Shown in pieces: positions 58,988 to 64,000 of a stretch of DNA of 64,000 nucleotides. A program made the translations under genes and the position numbers. The notes beneath the pieces were generated by a model. It ran no database searches, was not told the DNA's origin, and saw nothing but the letters and a program-made list of their open reading frames with translations. This DNA is from Larix kaempferi (lineage: Eukaryota > Streptophyta > Pinopsida > Pinales > Pinaceae): positions 5,844,001 to 5,908,000 of the forward strand of contig BSBM01000636.1 of the NCBI GenBank assembly GCA_027924585.1. The letters are read 5' to 3'. The stretch's first letter is position 1, and the number at the start of each line of letters is the position of its first letter.

Positions 58988-61187
58988 TGTTAGAATATTC
59001 AACTATGCTAGGGGGTGAATCAATATAGGACAAATTTTAACTTTTATAACTTATTACCATTCACATTAGTTGTCAATCAAATCAATCATTACATTAATAC
59101 ATGCGACAAAAATATTTTAATTGGAAACCTATAAGGGAGAAAAATACAAAACTTGTTCTTTTGATAAACAATGATTTGCAGATTTCCCTCTGTTGGATAC
59201 ACCAATCTCCCAGGTTTATAAGCAACAATTTGAAGGAGACACCGACCCCCTAGATTCTTCAGCACTAACTGAAAGGAAGCACCAACTCCCTGGATTCTTC
59301 AGCACCAATTGAAAGGAAGCACCAACTCCCTGCCTTGCACCACCCTACCACCCTAAAGATAAGTGTGTTTGTGTTATGTATTCAATCTGCAATCTTTGTC
59401 TCCCTTGTGATTATCGCATCTGCACATAAAATTCATTGGCAACTTTCTGCTTTTTCATTGTCTTTATCAAGCACAGCCAACTTATTCTGGTTAACATACA
59501 CAATCCAAATCATACAACTCTCACATTCTTAAATCGACTCCAAGCATTAGTATCTCATTCTCAAACATTCTCAGATAAGTCATTTGAAATGTTATAAGTA
59601 ACATGACTATATTACTAGAGATTTTGTAGACAGAGGGATTCTTTCAACTTTCAACCTTCTCAGAAATGATCATTACATCACTTTAACTTTGTCATTGAAC
59701 TTTTTGCATTGCATTTATCATACTCAACATCTTTCTCAACCTTCGGTTTCTTTTCACTAATTGATGCACAACAAGAGTGATTTTGATCAGTAACCAACCT
59801 GATTTCTCATTGATACATTTGTCTGCACATCACCATTTTTGTAGCCGCGATCTCAGGTTTGACCATAATAGATATACCTGTAATCTCTGTAGTTTTTGCG
59901 TGGAGGAGTAGAAGGAATGTACCCTGCGACTTTTGTGCCCAAACACCAAGACACATCTTGTAATCTTCAGCGTTGAAAGTGTACCCATATCTTTCTCAAG
60001 CTTATCATCTTCATTTCTTCTCTGTACTGTAACTCAGAGCTTCGAAACACCCTCCACACATCCTTGTGATTTTAGAGTCTAATGCCAAGGAGAATTTCTG
60101 CAGGACAAAACACCTGTGATCTCAATGGGATTTTAGAGCTCTAGATGTAACCTATGATTTCAATCCCCAAGATTCATATCTGTGTTTTCATACTTAGAAC
60201 CTCTAGCAAGTAATGACCAGATTTCAGAGCTATGTGCCCATTTCGTCTCAATCCAAAAACAATACCTCCCCACATCCAATCGATTTCTATTATGTATATA
60301 GTTCATACCAAAACCATGTGGATCCAAAGAGTGGGGCAGAGCATAAAATAAAATTGCATGGACCCAACGTGGCAACAAAGAATGGGTTGATGTGTTTCAA
60401 ACCTGGCTTGCCCAACACTCTTCGTCTGCTATGCAATTCTCAATTAATCAGTTCCTCCAACACATTCCTATAGTCAACGATTTACACAAAGGCAATCCCC
60501 ATTCAAAACTCTTGACAATTTCTCAACAGTTTGATCTTGTGTGTATGTATAGTATACACTTCATGGTGATTCTATGTGGATTAGCGTTAACCCAAATCTG
60601 GTAGAGAGGAGCAAGATCACAATTTGTTCCTTAGCCAACCATTTCGCGATTGTTGACCCGATTGATTTAAATAATTCTGAGTGGACAATAGCATGAATGT
60701 TCTTCAAATGTTCAAACAATCTTAAACTCATTTGAATTGCACCTTGTGGACTCATCATGGCCAAGTAATACATGGTCAAGATCTTCCTTGGATTACCTTT
60801 CCATATTGGTTGTTAAATCTTTCCAAGATGTTAACACCACTTTATTATAGGAATCCCGAATTCCTGTAGATTAAGTTGTTTTCATATGTGTTGAGGAGCT
60901 AATGTCGAATTTCCACCTGGAGCATGTTCCTCGCGAATTGGGCTTGCTTTTCCTTCCTTTGGATTGAAAGAATCCTTGAGTGGGATTTACCTGGAGGCTT
61001 GATAAATCATGGTGGTCAGGAATAGGGCTAGCATGTCTTCATTCTACTACCTTCATGACTTCTTTTGCCACATCATCTACCATATGCCACACCAACATTG
61101 ACTTTGACATCAATGACACTTTCTTCATGTCTTGGCATCAACAGTCCTCTTGACCCCATTGACATCAATGGCAACATTTTCTCAACA
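58988..61187 (-). repeat. 3' LTR of element D (SIRE-like copia), about 2.2 kb
   Basis: The plus strand starts TGTTAGAATATTC and ends TCAACA, next to a strong purine tract. The phrase 'gctagggggtgaatcaata' near its left end is of the kind seen in plant SIRE-type LTRs. No partner LTR is in the window, so the left edge rests on the TG start alone. Inner repeats 'gaaggaagcaccaactccctg' occur near 59270-59330. The short open frames within are not considered genes. Confidence 0.6.
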
Positions 61188-61202
61188 ATCTCCCCCTTTT
61201 TC
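61188..61202 (-). other. polypurine tract of element D
   Basis: The minus strand reads GAAAAAGGGGGAGAT directly before TGTTGAGAAAATG, the typical form in copia elements of this kind. Confidence 0.75.
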
Positions 61203-62380
61203 ATTGATGGCAACACTTCTATAACTGCTCCCCCTGTTAGCTACTTTCCTTTTCTACATATTCTCCCCCTTTGACATCAATTGCAAAGAGTTGCTCCTCT
61301 TGGACTCATGCTTCTCCTTAGATCTGCTCCCCCTGAACTTGAGCACTTGATATTTAAGATCTATCCCTTTGCTAACTACTGAAACTCTCTCTCTCTAAGA
61401 TTCTTTACTTGCTGCAATTTCTTATTTGTTGCATTCATAGTACCTCTTATAGTCAACAATAAGTCCTTAGTTGTCTTCATGCATTTACCATTGACACTAA
61501 AATCCACTTGCCTCATGGCTTGCAAAGCAAAGGTGTTTTCTAGTACAATCGCCTAACACAAGTTCTAGATGATTAAGGAACTCATCAACCATCTGTATCT
61601 TTGGAGATTATTATTCTCTACCAACTTATATAGATGCTCTTCTAGACTTGCTAGTACAACAACTTCATTTTCCAAATGCATACCCTCCTTGGGTAGTTCA
61701 AATCATAAGAATTGTACCGGGCAATTTTAACCCCTTTGAAGCTTCAAAATTGACTCAATATGTCTTGAAATGAGAGCTCCACATTTTTCAAGACATCTTG
61801 CTTCCTAGAAGAACCATGTGAAAATAGTGAGAGCAAGCAACCATATTCTTTCTTCAAGTGCTTCAATTGAGCATGTTGTTTCAACTATTTGGAAATATGG
61901 ACATATGCCCTTGAATGGACTTTATCTTGGGTCTTCAATATATATACTCTAGGTATGAAAACATGAAGGAATGATGGGAGCAGTTCCCATAACCACATGT
62001 GCATCAAATTGTCCCATATAATTCATCCAATACTCAGATTGGATGGCATTCTGCAATCTTACCAAACCTATCTTTTTTAATTTTCTTTCGTCTTAAATTG
62101 CACCGATCTTGTTCAACAAGTTCTCCAATGGTTCTACATTTAGTTTATTTAAATCCAACAATTGAGTATTTGCAATATCTTCATAACCAATATTTACATT
62201 CGCAACAAGAGCTTGATAAATCATCATCAATTGTTCATCTTTTGTTCGTGCCATAGAATGCAATAGCTTGTCCAATAGTTTCACTGCAGCATCATAGTCA
62301 TAATCCTTTCCATACTTAGAATGAAGGTATGATATAGAAGTTGCTAAGCTAGCTTGTTTCTGTTGTCTTATAATTATCAT
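61203..62380 (-). pseudogene. decayed 3' ORF of element D, function unknown
   Basis: A 95-codon open piece (62380-62093; SISYLHSKYGKDYDYDAAVKLL) is followed by broken but protein-like segments in nearby frames, such as LQNAIQSEYWMNYMGQFDAHVV and LLLTIRGTMNATNKKLQQVKNL. The position between pol and the 3' LTR is where some SIRE-type elements carry an extra (sometimes called env-like) ORF. I see no membrane segment and do not claim an envelope function. Interrupted by Copia-3 at 62612. Confidence 0.4.
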
Positions 62381-62611
62381 CTATTGCTCTATGATGACCA
62401 CCATGATTCTCTAGTATTGCATGCTCAAATCTTCCTTTAAACTTATTGTTCTCCATAAGAAATCTTGTTACCATAATGACATTCCCAACATACTACTCTT
62501 CATTTTCAACTTGAATTTCTCCAAGCTTGCTAGGGAAAATTCTTTTGGAATTTAAAAAATACTTTTCTTTCAATCATTAATGATTTTCTTCTTCTTCCCT
62601 AGCCTACTCTA

Positions 62612-63075
62612 TGTATCTTGTCGGAAAGAGAATAAAAAAGGGGTACTAAGAGTTTCATCTCCCAATTCTTCATTGTAATTTTTAAACCTGTTTTAAAGAA
62701 GAAAAACATACAGATTCTTATAAGCAAAATAGAGATTACACCACCGCATTCACACATAATACACATAGATTTACCCTCGAAAACCTTAACTGGGAAAACC
62801 AACAAAACTTAGAGCCGCACCTTTTATTTTCTCATTTATGATTATTAACCACTCACAATACAAATATAGGTATTCTGCAACATCCAAAACCCTAATCTGT
62901 TAACCCAGATTACAAAATACATTCCAATCGCTTAACCGGAATGAAATTACATATTTTTAGAAAGAACCAAAAAATAGGCCGAAAATAGCCCAAAAAAATT
63001 AGATGGAGGGGATCACTAGGCACGGTCAAAGACGCACCCCCCTACACCTGCAAAGAATATAACATATAATCAACA
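62612..63075 (-). repeat. 3' LTR of Copia-3 (about 464 bp, left edge tentative)
   Basis: On the minus strand it starts TGTTGATTATATG after the purine tract ACAAGTGGGAGAA (63076-63088). The left edge is placed at TGTATCTTG (62612). It includes 'gttttcccagttaaggttttcgagggtaaat', common in plant copia LTRs. Confidence 0.6.
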
Positions 63076-63128
63076 TTCTCCCACTTGTTGTTTTCTTTGC
63101 ATACAAGGGGGTACAATATTTTATTGGA

Positions 63129-63630
63129 TCAACAATCCAGGGCACAAATGCCCATTGCTCCTTTACACCAAGAGAACTTCTCAGTGCTCACCTATTTTGT
63201 CAATGAATCTGCAACATTCTTCAAAGTGTCGAATTTCTCCAGTAACACCTTCTTGCTTTCAAACATGTCTCTTACAAAGTGAAATTGCACATCAATATGA
63301 TTTGTTCTTGAGTGATAAGCAAGGTTCTTTGCGAGGAATATTGCACTCTGACTGCCAGAATCTAACCTTATAGCTTGTTGTTCAAACCCAATGTCCGAAC
63401 ACAATCTTTGCAACCATACAACCTCTTTACTTGCATTAGTGACTAACATGTACTCAAATTCTATAATTTATAGTGCCACTACAGCCTGTCTCTTACTCAT
63501 CCAACTAATAGCACCTCCAAATAGGTTAAATACATACCCACTTGTAGATATTCTACAATCTAAATCTCCATCCCAATCAACATCAACAAAGGCATGTACA
63601 TTCAACACTCTACCCTGTCAAGTTCTTCCT
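63129..63630 (-). pseudogene. Copia-3 RNase H
   Basis: The minus strand encodes a copia RNase H: FVDVDWDGDLDCRISTSGYVF (first Asp), GGAISWMSKRQAVVALS, then E in IEFEYMLVTNASKEVVWLQRL, and D in IRLDSGSQSAIFLAKN. It ends through HIDVQFHFVRD and NVADSLTK, where a TAG at 63192-63194 occurs; homology continues to a TGA at 63129. The upstream RT lies beyond about 63640, where the sequence changes, so the element is truncated. Confidence 0.85.
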
Positions 63631-63639
63631 TGATAACAT

Positions 63640-64000
63640 ATTGCACTATCCTTTGTTCCACATAAATACCCGATCTAGATGGATATCGGTGGCCACCCAC
63701 CTATTCCACTAGCTCAAAACAGTTTCCCATTTCGGCAATGTTCTAGTAATTTTTCTACGGTTTTTCGGGTCCTAAACTTCTAGGGCCGTTTTGAGGCCCT
63801 AAACGACCTTTTTTGGCGATTTGGGGGGCCAAGTAGTATCTATAGACATACATTTGGCCCCAGTCGAAATTTGTAAATCTCAGATAGACCTTTCCAACGG
63901 GCTACCGAGCGCCCCAAACGGAGATCGTATGCAAAATTTATGACCCCAGGAAGTTGATAGTTCAACTAACCACCTTGGGGCCGCAAACTTTATGACGGTT
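63640..64000. other. unassigned sequence at the window end
   Basis: More GC-rich than its neighbours, with phrases such as 'gggccgttttgaggccctaaacgacc'. No ORF or known motif. It probably belongs to another repeat that cuts Copia-3; the window ends before this can be told. Confidence 0.3.

Noticed and set aside
61203-62380. Envelope gene of a retrovirus-like element
   Set aside because: No signal peptide, membrane segment or cleavage site is visible in the decayed frames, so only 'extra ORF' is supported.

Overview
This window is transposon-dense DNA from a plant nuclear genome. The evidence is plant-type LTR retrotransposons with initiator-Met-tRNA primer sites, a Tat-like Ty3/gypsy element with a second RNase H, a hAT transposase with a BED-like finger, and remnants of two plant gene families (WRKY group IId and a tonoplast-type aquaporin). 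The low GC, the many nested old elements and the lack of any compact gene suggest a very large genome, perhaps a gymnosperm. That is an inference from style; I recognised no species-specific marker. Nearly everything here is mobile DNA, and no intact ordinary host gene was found.

Layout. 1-5214: rearranged LTR copies of Ty3/gypsy family B. 5215-8272: a TC microsatellite and unassigned AT-rich DNA. 8273-18359 (minus): a hAT transposase pseudogene split by Copia-1 (9491-17420, LTRs about 687 bp, target duplication CTCAT). 18796-33651 (minus): Gypsy-A, 14.86 kb, 975-bp LTRs, target duplication GTTTC. It carries gag, protease, RT, degenerate RNase H and integrase, then a separate intact-looking second RNase H, then an apparently spliced gene on the opposite strand. 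34949-35983 (minus): an aquaporin first-exon-like segment and a WRKY IId relic. 39.2-42.7 kb (minus): Copia-2. 42676-49818 (plus): chromovirus-like Gypsy-C with a 3.7-kb LTR and pol deleted. 49819-55873 (plus): a family-B copy with gag and protease only. 55874-58987: degenerate repeats, a tRNA-derived SINE and a 97-bp tandem array. 58988-62611 (minus): the LTR and 3' internal region of a SIRE-like copia element (D). 62612 to about 63630 (minus): the 3' end of Copia-3. The last 360 bp are unassigned.

How the parts relate. Gypsy-A and family B are relatives. They share gag and protease, LTR termini, the primer-site type and a long 3' spacer, but the B copy ends its coding region after protease, so A-type elements could supply pol in trans. 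The most unusual material is in the 3' part of Gypsy-A: the second RNase H lies downstream of integrase, the opposite-strand gene has its own TATA box and intron, and GC-rich palindromic GTAC-centred motifs recur in the LTRs, the leader and the opposite-strand gene. With Copia-1 and Gypsy-A removed, the older locus would place the hAT gene, the aquaporin exon and the WRKY relic together on one strand.
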